Under the pieces are notes generated by a model. That model was not told where the DNA came from and searched no databases. It saw only the letters and a program-made list of their open reading frames with translations. The position numbers were made by a program, and so were the translations under genes. 19,670 bases of DNA from Saprospiraceae bacterium UBA2329 (lineage in GTDB: Bacteria; Bacteroidota; Bacteroidia; Chitinophagales; Saprospiraceae), in NCBI GenBank assembly GCA_002344975.1, contig DDUV01000111.1:1-19670 (forward strand), written 5' to 3'. Shown piece after piece: positions 1-6,190 of the stretch (position 1 is its first letter; every line of letters starts with the position of its first letter).

Positions 1-44
1 GTGGACAAATCGCAACTGCGCCCTGCACATTTAAATTTTCTAGT

Positions 45-431
45 ATGAAATACACACAACTTTTCACAGTAGCTATCCCCATTTTGGTAAGCTTATCGCT
101 TTCGTTGTCAGCTCAAAACAAGCCTGAAATTAAAAACGATACGATAAATATGACCAACTTGGAAATAGCCAACTTGGAAAAAGGGGAATACAGACTTCCA
201 TTCACTACGAAAAGCGGGATAATCGTACTTGCAAGCATAAAAAATGGCAAAATAGTCGGATTTAAAGCCCGAGACCCAAAAACAAATAAAAGGGTAAAAG
301 TTCGCAAACTCAAAACAGCCTCCGGCTGTAATCCTGTATGGTGCTACACCTTTGCACCACCCCACTGTACTGTGATTGATGGAATGTGTTTTTGCTCTTG
401 TGGTTCGTTCGTATGCCAATATTGTCAATAG
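45..431 (+). CDS. Small secreted cysteine-rich protein, unknown family
   Basis: A 128-residue protein. The N-terminus is a plausible Sec signal peptide: MKYTQ, a hydrophobic stretch to about residue 21, and a likely cut near SAQ (22-24). The middle (about 45-90) is a short basic, beta-rich-looking segment with several Lys. The last 34 residues carry eight cysteines (95, 100, 108, 115, 117, 119, 124, 127), including a CxCxC run and a CxxC pair. I do not recognise a family. Seen directly: the signal peptide and cysteine pattern. Inferred: a secreted product whose C-terminal module is held by disulfides or binds metal. The ATG at 45 is the only good start, since the hydrophobic segment follows it at once. 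No clear promoter lies in the 44 bases before it. The gene stands alone, with no processing or transport genes nearby, so a modified-peptide role is possible but unsupported. Confidence 0.7.
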   Translation: MKYTQLFTVAIPILVSLSLSLSAQNKPEIKNDTINMTNLEIANLEKGEYRLPFTTKSGIIVLASIKNGKIVGFKARDPKTNKRVKVRKLKTASGCNPVWCYTFAPPHCTVIDGMCFCSCGSFVCQYCQ

Positions 432-450
432 AGGTTACTATAGCTCTATT
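427..450 (+). terminator. Weak stem-loop at the stop of the cysteine-rich gene
   Basis: AATAGAG (427-433) pairs with CTCTATT (444-450) around a 10-base loop. The stem overlaps the stop codon. No T-run follows, so it is at best a weak terminator or an mRNA 3'-end hairpin. Confidence 0.25.
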
Positions 451-796
451 CCAATAGGTTTCGTGCAAGTTTTCAAGATAGGATGGATAAAATGCACAAA
501 ACCCTATTGGTGCGAAGTATAATGCAGTCTTTTGTGACATCGGATAAATAATAATGGTGCCAACATTCAGTGCACAACAGTAAACACGTCGGCGGGTGGG
601 GATAAACGCGCGCAGCACGTCCCCACCCGCCGACGTGTTGTGCGGTTGCACTTTGTTGTGCGGAGCCTCTTGCGGAACACCCCAGGGCCGGCGACAAGCC
701 CGATACTGCGTCTATGAGAGTATTCAAAAAGTGTGCCACGGGTTAGATGATGGTATGTTGGTTGACATGTTTTGTGAAAGTGTGGGAGTTGATAAG
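432..796. other. Intergenic region without a supportable gene
   Basis: About 365 bases between the cysteine-rich gene and the end of the oxygenase-like gene on the other strand. Reading frames here are short and several merely run through the palindrome at 562-663, with no recognisable protein. The left part is AT-rich and the palindrome and its flank are GC-rich, which suggests an inserted element. Nothing RNA-like was recognised at 664-796. Confidence 0.6.
562..663. repeat. Palindromic (inverted-repeat) element
   Basis: A perfect 20-bp inverted repeat, arms 583-602 and 620-639 (core CGGCGGGTGGGGA), with a 17-base GC-rich spacer at 603-619. The similarity continues outward with small indels: GCACAAC at 572-578 matches GTTGTGC at 637-643, with 7 extra bases on the left arm. 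A second GTTGTGCGG copy lies at 655-663 and a related CAACATTCAGTGCA at 562-575. It looks like a REP- or MITE-type element rather than a terminator, because no T-tract follows on either strand. No transposase is nearby. Confidence 0.7.
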
Positions 797-3454
797 TCAA
801 TAATCCCCCACCTTCTCCAACCACCCCACATCCTCCCACCACTCCGCCAGGGCGCGCTCGTAGGCCGCCTGCGTTTTGGTGAGCCGCAGCGTGTAGGGCC
901 GCCCGGAAGTGAGGGTGTCCATGCGCAAATCTATGGTTACTGATTTGACAGCGTATTCCATTTCCCTGCGCAAGCCTTCCGCTGCGCGGTAGTCGAACAC
1001 CTGTTCGGTAGGCGAACTGAGGAAGGGCCGCAGGAGGTCCCATACCTTTTTGTGCAGTCGGTCGGAGGGCGTTTCGCGCTTCCAGTCGGGGGGCGGAGTG
1101 GGTTTTACGGCAGTGCGTATTTGCAGGTCTTCGCGGCAGGCGCGGCGCAGATCGGCGGCTAAGGCATCGCTCCGATACTTGCCCGCCAAGAGTGCCGGGA
1201 GCAGCGCGTCGTTCACATATTTTCTATCCGGCAGCGTGCCAAAAATAGCATCCACTACTTGCTCGCGCCATAGGGCATCCGCATCGCAATAATGGCACAG
1301 CGAGAGCAGCTTTTTCATGGCAATGCAAAGTATGGCGTTGCGCTCGCTTTGCTGATTGTCCCAATTGTAGGTGTAGGATGATTCGGGCATTTTATAAAAC
1401 ACGGCCTTTTTCAGCAAAGGCGGCAGTGTTTTCATTTGCTCGCTCACAAACTCCGTGAATCCCGCTTTGTCCAACCCAACGAGCGTTTCCAGTAGGTGGC
1501 GCCACACTTCCGGCGTTTGGCTGTCGGCAGTTTCCCGGAACACCGGATGAAACAGCGCCGGGGCGTATGGCCGCATCAGGCCGATCCATTGTTTCAATTG
1601 GATTTGATAGAAAACCTTCGTCAGTATCTGTAGCCCGGTTTTGCGGAGGAATGGCTCATCCTGCAATTGCGCCAGAGCGGCGGCTACCGGACTGTAATCT
1701 GCGGTGCGGTGTATTCGCTCTGTTCGTTCAGACAGGCTTTGGTTCATTAATTGGAGCATCGTTTTGACGTGCCTCGGCGCTTCAAGTTGGGGTTCCCTCC
1801 AATTGCCGGCGTAAAAATCGAGCCACTGCAATTGCGCGCCGATGTCTATTTGGCTCAGTACCTTGCCGTGTATGCGCACAGGCCAGATGAGTACGGCGCC
1901 GTAGTGGTACCAGTATTCGATGGTCATGCCCTCATTGCCGGTGTAGCCTTCTTCTTCCTGTTCGTCCGGTTCTCCCTCACCTATTTTTACATCGCTGATG
2001 ATATCTTCGTCGCGGATGCTGAAATGGCCGAGGCTGGGGCGCTCATCATCGTCGGCCCAGTGTTCTATGGTGGTATATTTTTCGAATATCTCGCCCATGG
2101 TGCCGCCGCCATTGCCTTCGTCCTCATCATCGTAGTACCTCCCGCGACGGCGGTAGTTGTCGTAGTAAAAATCGCCCTCCAGCTCGCCCATCCGGTAGTG
2201 CGTCACCAAGCCCAATTTGGCGTAGTAACCCGCTTTTTCGGCTGCGGCCAAAAGCGCTTCGGCGCGGGGGCGGTCATCCAATTTGAGTTGAGCGAGCGAG
2301 AAATTGGCAGGCGTATATTGGTGCCCCAGCAGTACCGCTGCGGGAAACTCAGTAAAGCTCGCCTCGCCAGTTTTCAACAATTGGGCAATTTCGGCAGTCT
2401 GCGCGCTGAGCTGAGGCAAGCGGATGCGCGTACTTTTGCTTTGTTGTACGAGGTTGTAAACCAGACAAACCCGGTAGCCCGACGTAACCGGCTCCACCTC
2501 GTGCTCGCAGTCGGCATAAAAAGCAGCGAAGGGAATCTGGTAGCTGCTCGAAGGCTCGGCAAAGTCTATGCGCTTTTCCCGGCCGTCGAAACGCACGCTC
2601 AGCACTCCGCCCGTGTGCGCGCCGGGCAAACCCACTACCAAGGTGCCGAACATTCCCGGTTCCTTTTCCGAGTCTTTGTGCGGGAGGAAGAAGTCGCCGC
2701 TTTCATACACCAAGAGTTTGTACAGGGAAGCACCGATACGGTCTTTTTCGAGGCCCAGTTCGGTTTTCACCTCGTCCAACATTCCTTGCATCAGCTTTTC
2801 CCAGGCCGGGTTGGCAAAGGATATTTGGGCGGCGTCTATTTCCCATGCACTGCGTACGGTGGTATCGGTAATGGTACGGCTGCCTTTGCCGAAAGGTGCC
2901 CGGCGCGCTACCTTGATAAGGGCCTGAGCTTGCAGAGGCGTCACCGGCAGACCTATCTCGCCAAGGTTTTCCACGATCAGGCCTGGCGGCACCAAGTCAT
3001 ACACGCCTGAAACTGCAAAAGCGCCGCTGCCTCTGATGCTGTGGAGCTTGGCGAGCAGTGCTTGACGGAAATCTCCATCAGATTTTATCTTGTCCGGTGC
3101 AGTTTTTCCGCTGCCTGTAAAGGGCGGCGGTACCACTCCGCTTGTTTCGTAAGCTGCATAATGGGCAGTCAGTTGATCGCGCATGGCCTTGACGTCCTCC
3201 GGCTTGTCTCGCGGGGGCGCTATGCAGGCATCATTCGGCTCAACGATATATACGAAGTAGTCGTAGCCGCCGTCAATAGAGTTGATGATGTATTCGGCGG
3301 GCAGATTTTGGAGCGTGAGGCTGTCCAATTCGATTTCCAGCAAAGCGCCGTCGAAACTGAGTACCCGACCACACCAGCCGCTGATGTCTGTGCCGGTGTC
3401 TTCGTCTGTTTGGCCGGCGTTGATTATTACGGATTGTCCTGTTTTGAACTTCAT
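797..3454 (-). CDS. 2-oxoglutarate/Fe(II)-dependent oxygenase-like protein (large)
   Basis: An 885-residue protein. Residues 1-70 look like a small beta-barrel (SH3-like) module with GTDISGWCGRVLSF. Residues about 215-335 carry a prolyl-4-hydroxylase-type double-stranded beta-helix signature: HKD at 259-261 (HxD iron ligands), distal His319 in DCEHEV, and Arg328 in GYRVCLVYNL, placed to hold the 2-oxoglutarate carboxylate. All expected ligands are therefore present. The N-terminal and roughly 550-residue C-terminal parts are not recognised; a low-complexity Tyr/Arg/Asp/Glu/Gly stretch lies near 430-455. The family hydroxylates or oxidises a substrate, here unknown. No signal peptide, so cytoplasmic. 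It starts 56 bases after the stop of the Uma2-type gene on the same strand and has no promoter box of its own that I can see, so the two may be co-transcribed. Confidence 0.75.
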   Translation of the reverse strand: MKFKTGQSVIINAGQTDEDTGTDISGWCGRVLSFDGALLEIELDSLTLQNLPAEYIINSIDGGYDYFVYIVEPNDACIAPPRDKPEDVKAMRDQLTAHYAAYETSGVVPPPFTGSGKTAPDKIKSDGDFRQALLAKLHSIRGSGAFAVSGVYDLVPPGLIVENLGEIGLPVTPLQAQALIKVARRAPFGKGSRTITDTTVRSAWEIDAAQISFANPAWEKLMQGMLDEVKTELGLEKDRIGASLYKLLVYESGDFFLPHKDSEKEPGMFGTLVVGLPGAHTGGVLSVRFDGREKRIDFAEPSSSYQIPFAAFYADCEHEVEPVTSGYRVCLVYNLVQQSKSTRIRLPQLSAQTAEIAQLLKTGEASFTEFPAAVLLGHQYTPANFSLAQLKLDDRPRAEALLAAAEKAGYYAKLGLVTHYRMGELEGDFYYDNYRRRGRYYDDEDEGNGGGTMGEIFEKYTTIEHWADDDERPSLGHFSIRDEDIISDVKIGEGEPDEQEEEGYTGNEGMTIEYWYHYGAVLIWPVRIHGKVLSQIDIGAQLQWLDFYAGNWREPQLEAPRHVKTMLQLMNQSLSERTERIHRTADYSPVAAALAQLQDEPFLRKTGLQILTKVFYQIQLKQWIGLMRPYAPALFHPVFRETADSQTPEVWRHLLETLVGLDKAGFTEFVSEQMKTLPPLLKKAVFYKMPESSYTYNWDNQQSERNAILCIAMKKLLSLCHYCDADALWREQVVDAIFGTLPDRKYVNDALLPALLAGKYRSDALAADLRRACREDLQIRTAVKPTPPPDWKRETPSDRLHKKVWDLLRPFLSSPTEQVFDYRAAEGLRREMEYAVKSVTIDLRMDTLTSGRPYTLRLTKTQAAYERALAEWWEDVGWLEKVGDY

Positions 3455-3510
3455 AATGTGCTTTGAATGATCATTATCAAGTAGAAAAGAGTTGACGTAT
3501 CAGCGCCGCC

Positions 3511-4095
3511 TCACTCAGCAAACACCTCCGCCACCTCTACTTCCAAGTTGGGAATAATCGGCGTAGTGGCAATATCTCCTTCTACCTTTGGCCGCCGACT
3601 GATGTAAAAGCCCTGCTCGTCGAGGGTCCAAATCTGAATGGTTTTTTCAATGGGCGAGACCACCCAGTATTCCAGGACGCCGGCCTCCTGATAGAGTTCA
3701 AACTTGTCTTTCATTTCGGTGCGGCTATTGCCCGGCGAGAGGATTTCGATAATAAGGTCGGGTGCTCCGTTACAGCCTCGTTCGTCCAATTTGGAAGGGT
3801 CGCAGATGACGCAAAGGTCGGGTTGAACGACTGTTTTGGCTTCTTTGTCGTCGCGCATTCTGGTGAGGCGAACGTCGAAAGGCGCTGCAAAAACCTGACA
3901 AGGGCTTTGCCACAAGGCATTGGCAAGCAGGCGGGAAAACCGGATAGAAATGCGTTGATGCTTTACCGAGGGCGCAGCCATCTGCCGGATTTTACCGCGC
4001 AGTAATTCCACGCGCTCTTCAAACTGCCAGCGCAAATAATCGGCGTAGGTGTATGTGCCGTTAGGATCGAGTTGATCGAGCGAAGTGATGGCCAT
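3511..4095 (-). CDS. Uma2-family PD-(D/E)XK endonuclease-like protein (DUF820)
   Basis: A 194-residue protein from ATG at 4095. Typical Uma2 features appear in order: TYADYLRW near the start, VELLRGK at 29-35, MAAPS..HQ at 39-47, QPDLCVI at 91-97 (acidic residue Asp93), PDLIIEILSP at 112-121 (Glu117), then Lys131 and LYQEAGVLEYWVV at 134-146. These match the PD-(D/E)XK nuclease fold; the biological role of Uma2 proteins, very common in Bacteroidota and cyanobacteria, is not settled. An upstream TTG at 4125 would add 10 residues, but it lies inside the promoter -7 box (TACCTTTG, 4123-4130), so translation from it is unlikely. First gene of a possible two-gene minus-strand unit with the oxygenase-like gene. 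Confidence 0.85.
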   Translation of the reverse strand: MAITSLDQLDPNGTYTYADYLRWQFEERVELLRGKIRQMAAPSVKHQRISIRFSRLLANALWQSPCQVFAAPFDVRLTRMRDDKEAKTVVQPDLCVICDPSKLDERGCNGAPDLIIEILSPGNSRTEMKDKFELYQEAGVLEYWVVSPIEKTIQIWTLDEQGFYISRRPKVEGDIATTPIIPNLEVEVAEVFAE

Positions 4096-4122
4096 AAGCA
4101 ATAAATAAACTGGTTTCGGATT

Positions 4123-4154
4123 CAAAGGTACGAAAAACCCGGAGCCTGTGCAAA
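4123..4154 (-). promoter_or_regulatory. Bacteroidota-type promoter for the Uma2-type gene
   Basis: On the minus strand a -33 TTTG (plus coordinates 4151-4154) is followed after 20 bases by a -7 TACCTTTG (4123-4130), matching the TTTG/TAnnTTTG pattern of the phylum. Transcription would begin near 4117, giving a leader of about 20 bases before the ATG at 4095. Confidence 0.65.
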
Positions 4155-4228
4155 CGAGTGGTTATGACGGCAGGCCCTCAAAAACCAAAATCCCCCTCCG
4201 CCGTTATACCCTCCAAAAAACCAACCGC

Positions 4229-4927
4229 GTGAAAAATTACCTCATCATCGGCGCAGCATCGGGTATCGGCGCCCAACTGACCGCGCAATTGGCGGCGCAA
4301 GGCCACCGCGTTTTTGCCACCTGGCACCATCAAGCACCTTTCGAGGCGGGGCCGCAGGTGTCGTGGCATCCATTGGACGTACTCGACGAGCAGCCCGACT
4401 TCGGTTTCCTGCCCGATACCCTGCACGGTATGGCCTATTGCCCCGGCAGCATCAGCCTCAAGCCTTTCGCCCGCATACCTGAGTCGGCTTTTGTGCAGGA
4501 TTACCGTTTGCAGGTGGGCGGCGCGGTGAAGTGCATACAGGCGGCCCTGCCCGCGCTGAAAAAGGCCGAGCAGGCTTCCATCGTTTTGTTTTCCACGGTG
4601 GCGGTGCAGGCCGGATTCAATTTTCATACCTTGGTGTCGGCTTCCAAAGGCGCTGTGGAGGGGCTTACCCGCGCATTGGCTGCCGAGTTGGCGCCCAAAA
4701 TCAGGGTCAATGCGATAGCGCCATCCATTACCGATACGCCCTTAGCCGCCACCCTGCTCAATACCGAAGACAAACGCGCCGCCAACGCCCAACGCCACCC
4801 GCTGCGCAGCATCGGCAAGCCGGAAGATATTGCCAACACCGCCGAGTTTCTGCTCTCTGAAAAATCGGGCTGGATGACCGGCCAGATTTTGCATGTGGAT
4901 GGCGGCATGTCGAGCCTTAAAGTGTAA
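4229..4927 (+). CDS. SDR-family protein lacking the catalytic tyrosine
   Basis: A 232-residue Rossmann-fold short-chain dehydrogenase-like protein. The cofactor loop GAASGIG (8-14) is intact, as are Ser122 (FSTVAV) and Lys140 in SASKGAVEGL. The position four before that Lys, normally the catalytic Tyr of YxxxK, is Val136, and the usual NNAG motif reads CPGS (71-74). The C-terminal half is ordinary SDR: RVNAIAPSITDTPLA, then GQILHVDGGMSS. I chose GTG 4229 because the first beta-strand follows at once; an upstream GTG at 4148 lies within the opposing promoter and would add 27 basic residues without homology-like character. The fold and cofactor site argue for NAD(P) binding; classical alcohol/ketone chemistry is doubtful. 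The DUF2256 gene follows after 6 bases, probably in one transcript. Confidence 0.85.
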   Translation: MKNYLIIGAASGIGAQLTAQLAAQGHRVFATWHHQAPFEAGPQVSWHPLDVLDEQPDFGFLPDTLHGMAYCPGSISLKPFARIPESAFVQDYRLQVGGAVKCIQAALPALKKAEQASIVLFSTVAVQAGFNFHTLVSASKGAVEGLTRALAAELAPKIRVNAIAPSITDTPLAATLLNTEDKRAANAQRHPLRSIGKPEDIANTAEFLLSEKSGWMTGQILHVDGGMSSLKV

Positions 4928-4933
4928 GCTGAC

Positions 4934-5104
4934 ATGCCCAAAAAGCAGCATCTACCCCAAAAGACCTGCCCGGTATGCGGCCGCCCTTTCGCCTGGCGCA
5001 AAAAATGGGAAAAGGTGTGGGAGGAGGTAAAATATTGCAGCGATCGGTGCAGGAAAAATAAAAAGCCGGAACTGAACCTTGCCGGCGATGAGCCGAAAAA
5101 TTGA
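4934..5104 (+). CDS. DUF2256-family small zinc-ribbon-like protein
   Basis: A 56-residue protein, ATG 4934 to TGA 5102-5104. It carries LPQKTCPVCGRPFAWRKKW (7-25) and VKYCSDRCRK (32-41), that is two CxxC/CxxxC-type cysteine pairs (Cys12, Cys15, Cys35, Cys39) with the conserved RPFxWRKKW segment typical of DUF2256. The pairs suggest one bound zinc. The family's function is unknown; from memory it is often found near photolyase/cryptochrome genes together with an SDR like the one just upstream. Start and stop are unambiguous and the gap to the SDR stop is only 6 bases, so the two are likely an operon. Highly basic, no membrane segment. Confidence 0.85.
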   Translation: MPKKQHLPQKTCPVCGRPFAWRKKWEKVWEEVKYCSDRCRKNKKPELNLAGDEPKN

Positions 5105-5136
5105 GATGTCATATCGCCGATTCTGGCATTTTACAT

Positions 5137-5144
5137 TACTTTTG
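5137..5144 (+). promoter_or_regulatory. -7 box TACTTTTG before the Rpn-family gene
   Basis: This TAnnTTTG match ends 5 bases before the ATG at 5150. Transcription starting at the usual distance would begin at or almost at the start codon, giving a leaderless or near-leaderless mRNA. I see no clear -33 TTTG at the right spacing. Confidence 0.5.
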
Positions 5145-5149
5145 CCCCT

Positions 5150-6094
5150 ATGACCGACGAGAACACCAGCGTACACAATCCGCACGACAGCTTCTTCAAG
5201 TCTCTGATGCACAATCGGGAGACGGCACTCGCTTTTTTGGAAGAATTTCTGCCAGATGAAGTGAAAGATGTACTGGATTTGCAAAGTCTGGAATTGGCGA
5301 ATACGACCTTTCTGACCGACGAACTGAAGCAGTATTTTTCCGACATTGTTTTCAAACTGAAAATGCGCGGTACAGAAGATTCCTCTTTTCTCAGCCTGTT
5401 GATGGAACACAAGTCGAATCCGGGCGAGTATGTGGAGTTTCAGTTGTTGGGTTACACGGCCAACGGCTACCTGACACAGTTGAAAGAGAAGAAGCCGCTC
5501 CAGATCATCATTCCGTTTGTGTATTATCACGGCAGGGAGACGTGGAGGCTCAAGCAGCTCTCGGAATACTTCCCCCAGTATCCGGCATCATTGCGCCGTT
5601 TTGTGCCGGAGTTTGATAAGATATTCATCAGTCTGTTCGATGTATCGCCGGAACACATAGAGCAATTGACCGATGCCATGCTTCAAGCCGCACTCATGGT
5701 ACAGCGGAATCGCTACCATTCGAAAGAACTGGTCCGCATTTGGGTTTACATTACCGAAACCCTGTTGCCGCAATCTGAGTACAGCAACTTTCTGACAACC
5801 ATCTCTGTTTATTCCATCAGTCTTATTGACTTAAAACCGGAAGAACTCAGAGCGGAAATACTCAAACATTCAAGACAAAAAAAATCTACAGCCATGTCAA
5901 CCTACGATCAACTCATTCAAAAAGGAGAAGAGCAAGGCATCCAAAAAGGTAAAATCGAAGGCAAAATCGAAGGCAAAATCGAGGTGGCGCTAAATGCCTA
6001 TAACAACGGCCTCTCCATACAACTCATCGCCAATATCACCGGCATGGAAGAAGCGGAAGTAAGCCGGATTCTGAAAGAAAACGGCATGATATAA
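5150..6094 (+). CDS. Rpn-family recombination-promoting nuclease / PD-(D/E)XK transposase-like protein
   Basis: A 314-residue protein. NPHDSFFKSLM near residue 10 and FLEEFLP at 29-35 are the standard Rpn opening. The nuclease core shows Asp65 in YFSDIVFKL and EHK at 86-88 (LLMEHKSN), fitting the D...ExK signature, followed by QLLGY and IIPFVYYHGRETW. The C-terminus has a Gly/Lys/Glu repeat segment (about 257-277) and a final helix-turn-helix-like stretch LSIQLIANITGMEEAEVSRIL. In E. coli the RpnA-type relatives are DNA nucleases that stimulate RecA-independent recombination; the biological role here is inferred from that. Complete and apparently intact. It has its own -7 box and is separate from the DUF2256 gene 45 bases upstream. 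Confidence 0.85.
   Translation: MTDENTSVHNPHDSFFKSLMHNRETALAFLEEFLPDEVKDVLDLQSLELANTTFLTDELKQYFSDIVFKLKMRGTEDSSFLSLLMEHKSNPGEYVEFQLLGYTANGYLTQLKEKKPLQIIIPFVYYHGRETWRLKQLSEYFPQYPASLRRFVPEFDKIFISLFDVSPEHIEQLTDAMLQAALMVQRNRYHSKELVRIWVYITETLLPQSEYSNFLTTISVYSISLIDLKPEELRAEILKHSRQKKSTAMSTYDQLIQKGEEQGIQKGKIEGKIEGKIEVALNAYNNGLSIQLIANITGMEEAEVSRILKENGMI
5948..5983 (+). repeat. In-frame 12-bp tandem repeat in the Rpn-family gene
   Basis: Three near-identical 12-bp units, GGCAAAATCGAA with one change in the first and one in the last, encode GKIE three times. Unit gains or losses would keep the frame and change the length of the charged linker before the C-terminal helix-turn-helix-like end. Confidence 0.85.
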
Positions 6095-6190
6095 GTCTCC
6101 TCTGTTCTTGCGCCCGTCTTTTTGACCCGACGCATCTTCAACCTGCCGCTTGTTACGCGCCGTACAAATTCCGTCACTTTCCCAATCAAA

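Noticed and set aside
583..639. CRISPR repeat or attenuator
   Set aside because: There is only one palindrome with no regularly spaced copies, and no T-tract or leader peptide.
596..943. A 115-codon plus-strand frame after the palindrome
   Set aside because: It reads through half of the inverted repeat and into the end of the opposing oxygenase-like gene; no start context or known domain.
1751..3010. A 419-codon open frame on the plus strand
   Set aside because: It lies wholly antisense to the oxygenase-like gene, whose HxD, distal His and Arg motifs are clear. Its product has no recognisable domain and is explained by the GC-rich codon pattern of the opposite strand.
3583..3590. TACCTTTG, a perfect -7 box on the plus strand
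   Set aside because: It lies inside the Uma2-type coding region on the opposite strand and no plus-strand gene begins near it.
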